Made by a program: the position numbers and the translations under genes. The notes under the pieces were generated by a model. The model was given only the letters and a program-made list of their open reading frames with translations. It searched no databases and had not been told where the DNA came from. From Bryobacterales bacterium (lineage in GTDB: Bacteria > Acidobacteriota > Terriglobia > Bryobacterales > Bryobacteraceae), in assembly GCA_027452065.1 (NCBI GenBank), contig DAIDHC010000070.1, positions 1-45,322 on the forward strand: a stretch of DNA of 45,322 nt, read 5' to 3'. The stretch's first letter is position 1, and each line of letters begins with the position of its first letter. This document shows, piece after piece, positions 37,540 to 44,684 of this stretch.

Positions 37540-38259
37540 CTATTCGGCCAGCTCCAGCGTGCCAAACGCTTCCGGTACGTGATAGGTGTCGCTGTGCGTC
37601 GGCTGCCAGGCGATGCCGCCCCGATGCGGAGGCGGGCCCTGCATCCGGTAAAAATTTGCCCGCAGCCGGAGTCCTGCTTTGGGCGCGCGCGAGTCCACGG
37701 CGCTGAAGGGGATCTTCATCACGCCATACCAGACGCGGGCGCTGCTGTCGATCCGGGCCGACACCTGAAAGCCGCTGTTCCACAGCCAGCCGCCCTCCGG
37801 CTTCGCCGAAACGAGGTTGATATCCAGATCCACCCATTCCCCCTGCGGCGACAGTTCGAACTCCTTGTATTGCCGGATGTGCTCGAAGTCGCTCCCCAGG
37901 AACGCCTCGGCCACGTCCCAGTTCCACAGCTTGTTGGTCTCGGCGCCGGTGACCGGCTGCGGCTTGAGGTACAGCTTGTCGTAAGGGCAGATGAAAAGGA
38001 AATAGAGGTTCTGCGGCGTCCAGCGCGAGCGGATCTCGGTCTTCAGCGCGGGCATCGGATTTCCGTGCGGGCCTTGGGTGGCGTAGACTCCGCGCACGTC
38101 CTTCCAGAAAGGATCGGAGGGATCGGGAGCCGGAGAGGCGTCCGCCGCGGCGCGAACACTGCGAATCACGGCGTCTGCCGGCGCATTGCCGTTCTGTCCC
38201 ATCAGCGCCGAGGCGCAAAGCGCAACGGCCAGTTGTATGCGGAATGTCGTCAAAGTCAT
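37540..38259 (-). CDS. Secreted carbohydrate-binding family 9-like protein
   Basis: 239 aa from ATG 38259. Signal peptide TLTTFRIQLAVALCASALMG. The mature part has the CBM9-like/DOMON beta-sandwich: DPFWKDVRG, TEIRSRWTPQNLYFLFICPY, NWDVAEAFLGSDF, YKEFELSPQGEWVDLDI and MKIPFSAVD. In this family the domain often occurs alone in secreted proteins of Acidobacteriota and may bind sugars or haem. The start overlaps the transporter stop by 4 nt, which couples it to an anion transporter. Confidence 0.82.
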   Translation of the reverse strand: MTLTTFRIQLAVALCASALMGQNGNAPADAVIRSVRAAADASPAPDPSDPFWKDVRGVYATQGPHGNPMPALKTEIRSRWTPQNLYFLFICPYDKLYLKPQPVTGAETNKLWNWDVAEAFLGSDFEHIRQYKEFELSPQGEWVDLDINLVSAKPEGGWLWNSGFQVSARIDSSARVWYGVMKIPFSAVDSRAPKAGLRLRANFYRMQGPPPHRGGIAWQPTHSDTYHVPEAFGTLELAE

Positions 38260-39491
38260 CGAAAGTATATCAGCCAGATCGTTCCCGCGGCCAGAGTCGC
38301 CACCGATACCGGCGCTCCGACGCGGAGATACTCGAAAAATCCGATGGGCGAGTCCTGGCGGGCTTTTTCGATCACGATGATGTTGGCCACCGAACCGGTG
38401 ATCGTGAGATTTCCCGCCAGCGTGCTGGCCATCGCCAGCAGCATCCACGCGGTCTTAGGATCGGCAAACCGTCCGACGGCGTTCTTCAGTAGAATCACCG
38501 CCGGAACGTTGCTCACAACGTTGGACAGCAGCGCGACTATGGCCGTGAAGATGACCGGCTGGTGGAGGTTGAAGCGTGCGGTGAATTGAAGCAGTTGTGT
38601 GGTGATGCCCGCCTGCTCGGCTCCACCGAGGATGACGAACAGTCCGACGAAAAACATCAGCAGCGGCCAGTCGATGGCGTCGTAAATCCGGCTCGGGTCC
38701 TCGCTCCGCCGCATCAGCAGCACCGCGCCTCCGGCCGCGGCGACCAGCGCCGGCGAGTATCCGGCGAGGAAGCCACCCAGCACCAGAGCCGTCACGATCA
38801 GGGGCACGGCCAACTTTCGCGCGCTGGGCCGCCCGTTGGCCTGTTGCGGCGCCTCGCGAATCCGGCTGTTGCCGCCGGTGGCGCCCTTGGTGAGCCAGTG
38901 GAGGATCAACCAGTCCAGAAACAGTCCGATCGCCGCCACCGGTCCCAGGTGAAGCAGAAATTCCCGGTAGGGAATGCCCGAAAGCGAGCCGATCAGAATG
39001 TTCTGTGGATTGCCGGTGATGGTGGCGACGCTGCCGATATTCGATCCCGTGGCCAGCGCGAGCAGGTAGGGCGCCGGCCGCTTGCCCATGCTGGCGCTCA
39101 GTTTCAGGATCAAGGGAGCCATCACCAGACACACCACGTCGTTCACCAGGAACGCCGACAGAATGCCGCTGGTGAAGATCACTCCGGGCAGAAGCAGCCT
39201 GGGCTCGAGGCGCGCCGCCACCAGCCCGGTCACCCATTCGAAGAACCCGGCCAGATGGAGGCTGGACGCGATCAGCATCATCGAAAACAGCAGGACCAGC
39301 GTTGCGAAATCGATGCTCTTCAGGCCCTGCTCGGGCGTCAGCACGCCGAAGGCGAGCATCAAAACGGCGCCGATCACCGCCATCGCGGGGCGGTCGATTC
39401 GCGTTCCCGGCAGCCTGCCGATGGCGAAGACCAGGTAGCTCAGAAAAAAGATGGCGTAGCTGGCCAGGAAGATGAGATACGCAATCGGCAT
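38256..39491 (-). CDS. ArsB/NhaD/SLC13-type anion transporter
   Basis: 411 aa with about eleven membrane helices in two inverted halves. Characteristic segments are FLVNDVVCLVMAPLI and ATGSNIGSVATITGNPQNILIG in the first half, and LLSNVVSNVPAVILLKN and STLAGNLTITGSVANIIV in the second: the paired SNT/NPQN loops that bind the anion and Na+ in the ion transporter superfamily. Substrates in this group include dicarboxylates, sulfate, phosphate and arsenite; no ars genes are present, so arsenite is not supported. The downstream gene overlaps by 4 nt. Confidence 0.9.
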   Translation of the reverse strand: MPIAYLIFLASYAIFFLSYLVFAIGRLPGTRIDRPAMAVIGAVLMLAFGVLTPEQGLKSIDFATLVLLFSMMLIASSLHLAGFFEWVTGLVAARLEPRLLLPGVIFTSGILSAFLVNDVVCLVMAPLILKLSASMGKRPAPYLLALATGSNIGSVATITGNPQNILIGSLSGIPYREFLLHLGPVAAIGLFLDWLILHWLTKGATGGNSRIREAPQQANGRPSARKLAVPLIVTALVLGGFLAGYSPALVAAAGGAVLLMRRSEDPSRIYDAIDWPLLMFFVGLFVILGGAEQAGITTQLLQFTARFNLHQPVIFTAIVALLSNVVSNVPAVILLKNAVGRFADPKTAWMLLAMASTLAGNLTITGSVANIIVIEKARQDSPIGFFEYLRVGAPVSVATLAAGTIWLIYFR

Positions 39492-39501
39492 GAGAAACGT
39501 C

Positions 39502-39508
39502 TATTGTA
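39502..39508. promoter_or_regulatory. Bidirectional -10-like element TATTGTA
   Basis: In the 36-bp gap between the divergent transporter and HEAT genes, TATTGT on the plus strand and TACAAT on the minus strand overlap almost completely. They lie 20 nt before ATG 39528 and 11 nt before ATG 39491. A shared divergent promoter core is likely. Confidence 0.4.
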
Positions 39509-39527
39509 AGAGGCCAGCGTTCCCACC

Positions 39528-40418
39528 ATGCGTGTGACGAGATTCCCGTTGCTTCCGGTGCCCGCACTGATCTGTGGCGTCCTGGTCGTTGTTCCTGCCG
39601 CCGCCGCTGCTCCCGAGTCCTCCCAGGCAACACTGAAGAAGGCCTGGAGCATCCTTCACACCGGCGCGGCTGACTCCAAGCCCGAGGTCCGTCAGCAGGC
39701 CGCCGCCGCGCTCGGCTCGATGGAGGGAGTGGCCGAAGCGGCCAGGATGCTCGAGAAACTTCTCGCTGACGATACCGATCCCGACGTCCGCCAGACTGCC
39801 GCTACCGGACTTGGCGCCATGAAAGCCACCAACGCGATTCCGGCCCTGAAGGACGCCATTGACGACCCCGACGCGGGCGTCTCCTTCGCCGCGGTCCGTT
39901 CGCTCTGGGACATGGGAGATTCGAGCGGCCGCGAAGTGCTCGAAGAGGTTCTCGGCAAACAGCGCGGGGCCTCGTCGGGGGGTGTGGGGAAACAGATACG
40001 CAGTGCGAAGAAGGAAATGCGCAGCCCGGCGCAACTGGCGATGCTCGGCCTCGACAACGCCTCCGGCGCCCTGCTGGGTCCTTTCTCGATCGGCTACGGG
40101 CCGGCCAAAAGCATCCTGAAAGATAACGGCGCTCCCAATCGCGTGCTGGCGGCGGATCTGCTCTCGCGCCACTGCAATGATGAGTCGCGCGAGGCGTTGG
40201 AGGACCGGGTCGCGGCAGAGGGTAACTGGGGCGTGAAAACGGCCATCGCCCGGGCGCTGGCCCGCTGCGGCGACGTCAAGTCGCTGCCGATCCTGGAGGC
40301 CTACCTGGTGGACTCCCGGGACTCACTCAAGTTCATGGCCTCGGCGAGCATCATTCGCCTCAGCCGGCCGCCGGCTTCCGCCCCTGCCCGGCCGCGCGGG
40401 CGCGCGAAGAAACGCTAG
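39528..40418 (+). CDS. Secreted HEAT-repeat protein
   Basis: 296 aa. Signal peptide RVTRFPLLPVPALICGVLVV with an AAAAAPES region. Helical repeats are clear: KPEVRQQAAAALGSM, DPDVRQTAATGLGAM, DAGVSFAAVRSLWDM in the first half, and EDRVAAEGNWGVKTAIARALARCGD and DSLKFMASASIIRL in the second. HEAT/PBS-lyase-type repeats form a solenoid scaffold for protein contacts. The C-terminus is basic and proline-rich. Its partner is unknown; it stands alone. Confidence 0.88.
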   Translation: MRVTRFPLLPVPALICGVLVVVPAAAAAPESSQATLKKAWSILHTGAADSKPEVRQQAAAALGSMEGVAEAARMLEKLLADDTDPDVRQTAATGLGAMKATNAIPALKDAIDDPDAGVSFAAVRSLWDMGDSSGREVLEEVLGKQRGASSGGVGKQIRSAKKEMRSPAQLAMLGLDNASGALLGPFSIGYGPAKSILKDNGAPNRVLAADLLSRHCNDESREALEDRVAAEGNWGVKTAIARALARCGDVKSLPILEAYLVDSRDSLKFMASASIIRLSRPPASAPARPRGRAKKR

Positions 40419-40440
40419 CCGTCCGGCTCGCCGGATTCGC

Positions 40441-41658
40441 TCACATTCTGCAAGCAGTATCGGCCCAGTGGACGGCGGCGGCGTAGCTGTCGGGGAATGA
40501 CTCCGGGTTCACTCTTCTGGGCTTCGTCATCGCCCGCAGTCCGGCCCAGTCCGCTCTCTCGTAGGCCTTGACCAGCTCCCATACCTCCGCCATCCGATTG
40601 CCGGCTCGCGGCCGCTCCAGCAGAGCATGGGTAATGTCATCATCCAGATTCAGCCCGTCCAGCAGTTCGTCGATCGGCCGTCCGAGCATCGCGTCGAGCC
40701 GCGAAAACATTCCCATCAGAAAACAGTCCTCGGCCCGGGCGCCGAGCCCCATGGGTTCGGCCAGCAGTTCGGCGAATCGGGCACGGACGAGGGTGTTTAC
40801 AGCCAGCTCCGACGGCAGGTCTGAGGTGAGGTCCAGCAGTGCGAACACCGACAGCCATTTCCGCACCGTATCCTCGCCCAGAAACGACAACGTCTGATGA
40901 ACGGACTCGATCCGGGCGCGCCGCGAAAAGAGCGCCGAATTGGCGAATCGCAGCAGCTTGTAGGAGAGCGCATGCTCCCGCTTCAACAAGCCGGTCAGGC
41001 TTTGGAAGTCAATCTCGGCCTGCCGGATTTCTTTCAGGATCCGGAGGTAGTTCATCTTGATGCCGGGAATCTCGCGCGTGCTGGCGATCACCGGGCGGGC
41101 GAAGAAGTATCCCTGGAAATACTGGTAGCCCCACTCCACGGCACGCTCGAACTCCTCGCGCGTTTCCACCTTCTCGGCCAGCAGTTGCAGTTTGCCGCCG
41201 TAGCGCTCGGCCGCGGCCCGCTGCTGCGCCCTGTTGGCGAGGCGGAAATCGATCTTGAGCACGTCCACGTGCCGGATGAGCGGATGCGTCTGTTCGTGAG
41301 GCACGTAATCGTCGAGCGCCAGCCGGTAGCCCTTCGCCCGCAAGCGCCGGCATACGCCCAGAATTTCCTCGTCGGGTTCCACCGTCTCCAGTACCTCGAT
41401 CACCGTATCGGCCGGCGGGAGGATGGAGGCCGCTTCATCGAGCAACAGCGCCCGGGGAAAGTTGATGAACGCCGGCTTGCCGGCCCGGATCTGCTCGCAC
41501 TCCGAGGAACCGAAAATCGCACTGATCACCTTGGCCGTGGCGAGGTTCTCTTCCGAACCGTCGAAGGTGTTCTCCAGCCCGGAGCGAAACAAAATCTCGT
41601 AGGCGGCTACGTTGAGGCGAGCATCGAAAATCGGTTGTCGAGCGACAAAGAGTTCCAT
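40441..41658 (-). CDS. EAL-HDOD domain signalling protein (YuxH/CdgJ type)
   Basis: 405 aa from ATG 41658 (MELFVARQPIFD), the standard start and length of the family. The N-terminal EAL-like domain (1-200) has VARQPIFDARLNVAAYEILFR, VIEVLETVEPDEE, GYRLALDDYV and LKIDFR; the EAL and metal-binding residues are degenerate, so c-di-GMP hydrolysis is unlikely. The HDOD domain (about 205-400) has FQSLTGLLKREHALSYKLLRFANS and SVHQTLSFLGEDTVRKWL. Members bind c-di-GMP or act as scaffolds in motility and surface attachment. It lies downstream of ppa on the same strand. Confidence 0.93.
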   Translation of the reverse strand: MELFVARQPIFDARLNVAAYEILFRSGLENTFDGSEENLATAKVISAIFGSSECEQIRAGKPAFINFPRALLLDEAASILPPADTVIEVLETVEPDEEILGVCRRLRAKGYRLALDDYVPHEQTHPLIRHVDVLKIDFRLANRAQQRAAAERYGGKLQLLAEKVETREEFERAVEWGYQYFQGYFFARPVIASTREIPGIKMNYLRILKEIRQAEIDFQSLTGLLKREHALSYKLLRFANSALFSRRARIESVHQTLSFLGEDTVRKWLSVFALLDLTSDLPSELAVNTLVRARFAELLAEPMGLGARAEDCFLMGMFSRLDAMLGRPIDELLDGLNLDDDITHALLERPRAGNRMAEVWELVKAYERADWAGLRAMTKPRRVNPESFPDSYAAAVHWADTACRM

Positions 41659-41734
41659 CGGTCCGGAGCCGGTCTGGCTGTTCCCCCACCTTTCGTCCAT
41701 GCCCCGCGGCGGCACGGAGCCGGCCCGGCCCTGT

Positions 41735-42316
41735 TCAATGACCAGGCGATGAAGTGCTATCTGCAGTGCTTATCGGCTGGCCGGCGGCAATCTTGGCATC
41801 CAGATAACTCTTGCGCGCTTCCATAATCGCTTTGCGGGCCTCCTTGGGGCCACCCCAGCCCCGCATCTCCGTCGTCTTCCCCTCTAATTCCTTGTAAATC
41901 GTGAAGAAATGCTCCATTTCCCGCCGGACATGCGGGAATATCTGATCCATCGTGTGGATCCCGTCGTAGCGCGGGTTGCGATTCGGAACCGCCAGCACTT
42001 TCAAATCCGACTCGTCCTGGTCCCACATGTTCAATACGCCCACCGGCCGCACCTCGATCAGACATCCTGTGAAGCTCGGCTCCTGCACCAGCGTCAGCAC
42101 ATCCAGCGGGTCGTGGTCCTCGGCCAGCGTGCCCGGAATGAAGCCATAATCGCCCGGATAGTGCATCGGCGAGTAAAGCGCACGGTCTAACCGGAATATC
42201 CCCAGTTTCTTGTCGTACTCGTACTTATTGACAGAATTCTTGGGGATCTCCACAATCATCCGCACGAGTTCAGGACATTCCGGGCCCGGGTCGAGATCAA
42301 GCAGAAACGGCGTCAT
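41735..42316 (-). CDS. ppa: Inorganic pyrophosphatase, family I
   Basis: 193 aa from ATG 42316. It hydrolyses pyrophosphate and so drives biosynthetic reactions. The family I sites are intact: [39 protein letters not shown] (with the DxDPxD metal motif as DHDPLD) and DIKDHF-type region as [12 protein letters not shown]. The C-terminal ~20 residues extend beyond the usual end. It is divergent from secG, sharing a 223-bp upstream region. Confidence 0.97.
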   Translation of the reverse strand: MTPFLLDLDPGPECPELVRMIVEIPKNSVNKYEYDKKLGIFRLDRALYSPMHYPGDYGFIPGTLAEDHDPLDVLTLVQEPSFTGCLIEVRPVGVLNMWDQDESDLKVLAVPNRNPRYDGIHTMDQIFPHVRREMEHFFTIYKELEGKTTEMRGWGGPKEARKAIMEARKSYLDAKIAAGQPISTADSTSSPGH

Positions 42317-42323
42317 CGCCAAC

Positions 42324-42329
42324 AGAGTA
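42324..42329 (-). promoter_or_regulatory. -10-like TACTCT, 7 nt before ppa start
   Basis: On the minus strand TACTCT ends 7 nt before ATG 42316, fitting the leaderless pattern. Confidence 0.45.
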
Positions 42330-42453
42330 ACAGAGACGCCAGGAACGCGCCGCCAAATTCGGCGAGGCCGGCCGAACGCGGCGTTGCGCCGTATTGTTAG
42401 GCGCATCCCGGCAGGGCCGGCTAGTGTGTGCCCAACGGTGCGCCTCAATGTTT

Positions 42454-42459
42454 TATACT
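42454..42459 (+). promoter_or_regulatory. -10 element TATACT for secG
   Basis: TATACT preceded by TTT is the best -10 hexamer upstream of secG. It would start transcription near 42466, giving a leader of about 75 nt, and is 3 nt before a short leader ORF. No clear -35 is seen. Confidence 0.45.
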
Positions 42460-42462
42460 GGG

Positions 42463-42546
42463 ATGAGCCAAACACGGCCGCGCGCATGGCAGTCTTTCGT
42501 GCCTGCGCGGAGCTGGGCAGGCCGGGCGCCACGTTTTATATGCTGA
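42463..42546 (+). CDS. Possible 26-codon leader ORF overlapping the secG start
   Basis: ATG 42463 opens a short frame ([12 protein letters not shown]...) whose TGA (42544-42546) overlaps the secG ATG at 42540 as ATGCTGA. Such an overlap could couple secG translation to the leader. It has no known family and may be chance. Confidence 0.25.
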   Translation: MSQTRPRAWQSFVPARSWAGRAPRFIC

Positions 42547-42914
42547 CTGTCTTTCTTACGATCATCCACGTGCTGGTGTGCTTTTTCCTCGTTGTCGTCG
42601 TTCTTTTGCAGAGCGGCAAAGCGGCCGACCTCGCCGGAGCTTTCGGCGGCATGGGTTCGCAAACCGCATTCGGCCCCCGCGGCTCGGCCACCATCCTGTC
42701 CAAGGCGACCACGCTCGCGGCCGCTCTGTTCATGGTGACGTCGCTGTCGCTGGCGATTCTCGCCAACCGGAGCGCCGGCGGCGGGCTCGAAAATAGCGTC
42801 CTCGATCGTCAGAAGAAGCCGGTGAAAACGGCTCCCGCGGTTCCGGGTCCGGCGCGGCAGCAACCGGCCGCGCCCGCTGGTACTCCACCGGCTCCGGCAG
42901 TCCCGAAGAAATAG
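42540..42914 (+). CDS. secG: Preprotein translocase subunit SecG
   Basis: 124 aa from ATG 42540; upstream in-frame ATG at 42486 would add a non-hydrophobic stretch. Two helices ([20 protein letters not shown] and [19 protein letters not shown]) are joined by the hallmark cytoplasmic loop [27 protein letters not shown] seen in pieces such as LLQSGK and [12 protein letters not shown]. The tail is rich in proline and alanine. SecG helps SecYE and SecA move proteins across the inner membrane. A tRNA-Leu gene follows 19 nt later, an order also seen in E. coli. Confidence 0.96.
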   Translation: MLTVFLTIIHVLVCFFLVVVVLLQSGKAADLAGAFGGMGSQTAFGPRGSATILSKATTLAAALFMVTSLSLAILANRSAGGGLENSVLDRQKKPVKTAPAVPGPARQQPAAPAGTPPAPAVPKK

Positions 42915-42933
42915 GTTTTTGGTTTTACGTCAC

Positions 42934-43020
42934 GCGGAGGTGGCGGAATTGGCAGACGCACTAGCTTGAGGTGCTAGCGGGAGCAATCCCGTGGGGGTTC
43001 AAGTCCCCCTCTCCGCACCA
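42934..43020 (+). tRNA. tRNA-Leu (GAG anticodon)
   Basis: 87 nt including an encoded CCA end. The acceptor stem pairs GCGGAGG (42934-42940) with TCTCCGC, one G-T pair. The anticodon stem CTAGC/GCTAG encloses loop TTGAGGT with anticodon GAG at 42968-42970. A long variable arm (CGGGA/TCCCG) and T-arm GGGGG-TTCAAGT-CCCCC fit a class II tRNA-Leu. The integrase gene starts the element directly beyond its 3' end. Confidence 0.97.
42988..43020 (+). other. Likely attachment site of the integrated element at the tRNA-Leu 3' end
   Basis: The 3' end of a tRNA gene directly next to a tyrosine integrase gene is the usual attL/attR layout; integration restores the tRNA. The copy at the other end of the element lies beyond the window, so the exact att core is not seen. 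TTGGCC is repeated at 43036-43041 and 43054-43059, possible integrase arm sites. Confidence 0.55.
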
Positions 43021-43048
43021 CTCATTCCAAAGGAGTTGGCCAGACAGC

Positions 43049-44131
43049 TCAGTTTGGCCTCTCCAAATTCTGTGACAATGTTTGTGGCAATCTCTGCTCG
43101 TGCTCCCGAGCCAGGAATTCTTCGGCCATCCGGCCGGCTTCCTGAGTGTCGCCCTGATCGGTGATGTTGTACCGCTCGAAGACGCCCCTCGTGCGGTGAC
43201 CGGTAATTTTCATGATCACGGTTTCGGCCACTCCTGCCCGGCGCAGGTTCCGAACCGCCGTCCGTCGCAAGTCGTGAAACAGCAGATCGGGCACGCCCGC
43301 ACGCTCGCAGGCCAGGTCCCAACTTCTGCGGAAATCCTTGATCGGCCGCGATCCCCGAGCGAATAGGAATTCGCTATTTCTCGGTTGAGTATCAAGGAAC
43401 TGCTTCATGTCGCCGTATATGGGCACGGCGATTGGCTCAGGTTTTCGATTGACTCGCTTTCCCTCCATCCAAATACACGAGGCTTGAAAATCGACTTGCG
43501 ACCACTTAATTCGCAGGAGCGCGCCGCGGCGCAAGCCGACGTGGTAAGCGATGACAAATAGAAGCCGCAAGTCTTCCGGAAGCTCTACGAGCAATGTTCG
43601 GTAAACCTCGGGCTTCAGGAATCCTTTGCGGGGTTCCCCTTCCGGCAGCTTGGAAAACCGGGGAACTCGTCCGACGAGCGGGGGATCGTGTTGATATCCA
43701 AGTTGGTATGCGCGGTGGAGCAGTCCCAACTCTCGATTTACCGTGCTTGCCGTCACTGTCTTCCGGCGGTCGCGGATGTACTCCTTCACCTGCTCAGTGG
43801 TGAGCTTTGCGGCCTTGAAGTCGCCCAGCTTCGGGTTCAAAATCGACTTCACTTTCAGACTGGCGATGTACGTCTGGGCCACACCTCGAACGTCGTAGTC
43901 CTCCAGCAGCAGCGCGAACAGGTCGCGGACCCGCACACGGTCCGGGGCGAGCATTTCGCCGGATGCTACCTTCCCCTGCTTGCGTTGCAACCACGCGAGT
44001 GCTTCATCCCGAATCCGGGTCTCACAAGACTCGCGATGCCTCACACCATGTATGCAGTAGCTGCACCACCACCAGCCGTTCCGTTGGAAGAGAGATCCTT
44101 GTCCGTAGTTTCTTCGCTTTTTTGCCATCAT
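43049..44131 (-). CDS. int: Tyrosine recombinase/integrase
   Basis: 360 aa. An N-terminal arm-binding segment (NYGQGSLFQRNGWWWCSY) and SAM-like core-binding domain (70-150) precede the catalytic domain with Arg201 (GLRRGALLRI), His286-x-x-Arg289 (HDLRRTAVRN), His312 (GHRTRG) and nucleophile Tyr321 (ERYNI). It cuts and joins DNA at the tRNA-Leu att site. The 3' end faces the tRNA. Base composition is visibly lower in G+C than the chromosome genes to the left. The start overlaps the stop of the excisionase-like gene by 4 nt. Confidence 0.96.
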   Translation of the reverse strand: MMAKKRRNYGQGSLFQRNGWWWCSYCIHGVRHRESCETRIRDEALAWLQRKQGKVASGEMLAPDRVRVRDLFALLLEDYDVRGVAQTYIASLKVKSILNPKLGDFKAAKLTTEQVKEYIRDRRKTVTASTVNRELGLLHRAYQLGYQHDPPLVGRVPRFSKLPEGEPRKGFLKPEVYRTLLVELPEDLRLLFVIAYHVGLRRGALLRIKWSQVDFQASCIWMEGKRVNRKPEPIAVPIYGDMKQFLDTQPRNSEFLFARGSRPIKDFRRSWDLACERAGVPDLLFHDLRRTAVRNLRRAGVAETVIMKITGHRTRGVFERYNITDQGDTQEAGRMAEEFLAREHEQRLPQTLSQNLERPN

Positions 44132-44373
44132 GCAACCCGTTTGCTCTTTTCGATCATGTTGTCTAGATCGTACCGATCGAATCTGAGCTTCTTATCCAAT
44201 TCGACGGTTGGAATTCGCCCGAGGTGAACCTTGGCTTTGAGGGCATCTTTTGTCAGCCCCAAATACGTTGCGGCTTGATCGAGCGTCAGTAGTCGAGGAA
44301 TAAGAACTCCGCAGTCCAGGAGGCGCGTGACCACCGCCTCGGCAATCGTGTTTGTGTTGATCTCGATTGGCAT
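44128..44373 (-). CDS. Excisionase-like helix-turn-helix protein
   Basis: 81 aa. RLLTLDQAATYLGLTKDALKAKVHLGRIPTVELDKKLRFDRYDLDNMIEK is the MerR-like/excisionase winged-helix pattern (LTxxEAAxxLGxxxxTLxxxVxxGxIPxxxxxxxxRFxxxDLxxWI). Such proteins bend att DNA and set the direction of integrase, or regulate it. It lies directly upstream of int with a 4-nt overlap, the usual arrangement. The N-terminus NTNTIAEAVVTRLLDCGVL is less typical. Confidence 0.85.
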   Translation of the reverse strand: MPIEINTNTIAEAVVTRLLDCGVLIPRLLTLDQAATYLGLTKDALKAKVHLGRIPTVELDKKLRFDRYDLDNMIEKSKRVA

Positions 44374-44684
44374 CGAATTGGCCTCCTCGCCAGAGTTCTA
44401 CTTAGTTTTCGTTTCTGAGGACACGTTGAACCGCTCCTTCCGTACTAGGGCCAGGGCCTGGCTGAATCCGCCTCAGCAGTTCAGCCACTGTGGCCTGGAT
44501 CAGTCTCCGCGCTCGGCATTGTTTGCATGGTACGCCTAAGTCATCCAGAGACATCGCGATCCATAGTTCTTACAAATTTCGGCGTGACGTTACGACGTCG
44601 CCGCGCGCGTAAGAAACCCGCTTCGCGATGGCTCAGCGTCAATGGGGGCAGTGACTGGAGCGGGTCGGCGAAATCATTTCCGCG
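44374..44684. other. Region between xis-like gene and repA
   Basis: About 310 bp without a supported gene. It separates divergent xis/int and repA, so it should hold both promoters and possibly the replication origin of the element. An inverted repeat TTCTTAC (44567-44573) / GTAAGAA (44609-44615) and the partial palindrome ACGTTACGACGT (44588-44599) are present. I see no clear iteron series. An in-frame ATG for repA at 44628 runs into a TGA at 44652. Confidence 0.4.
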
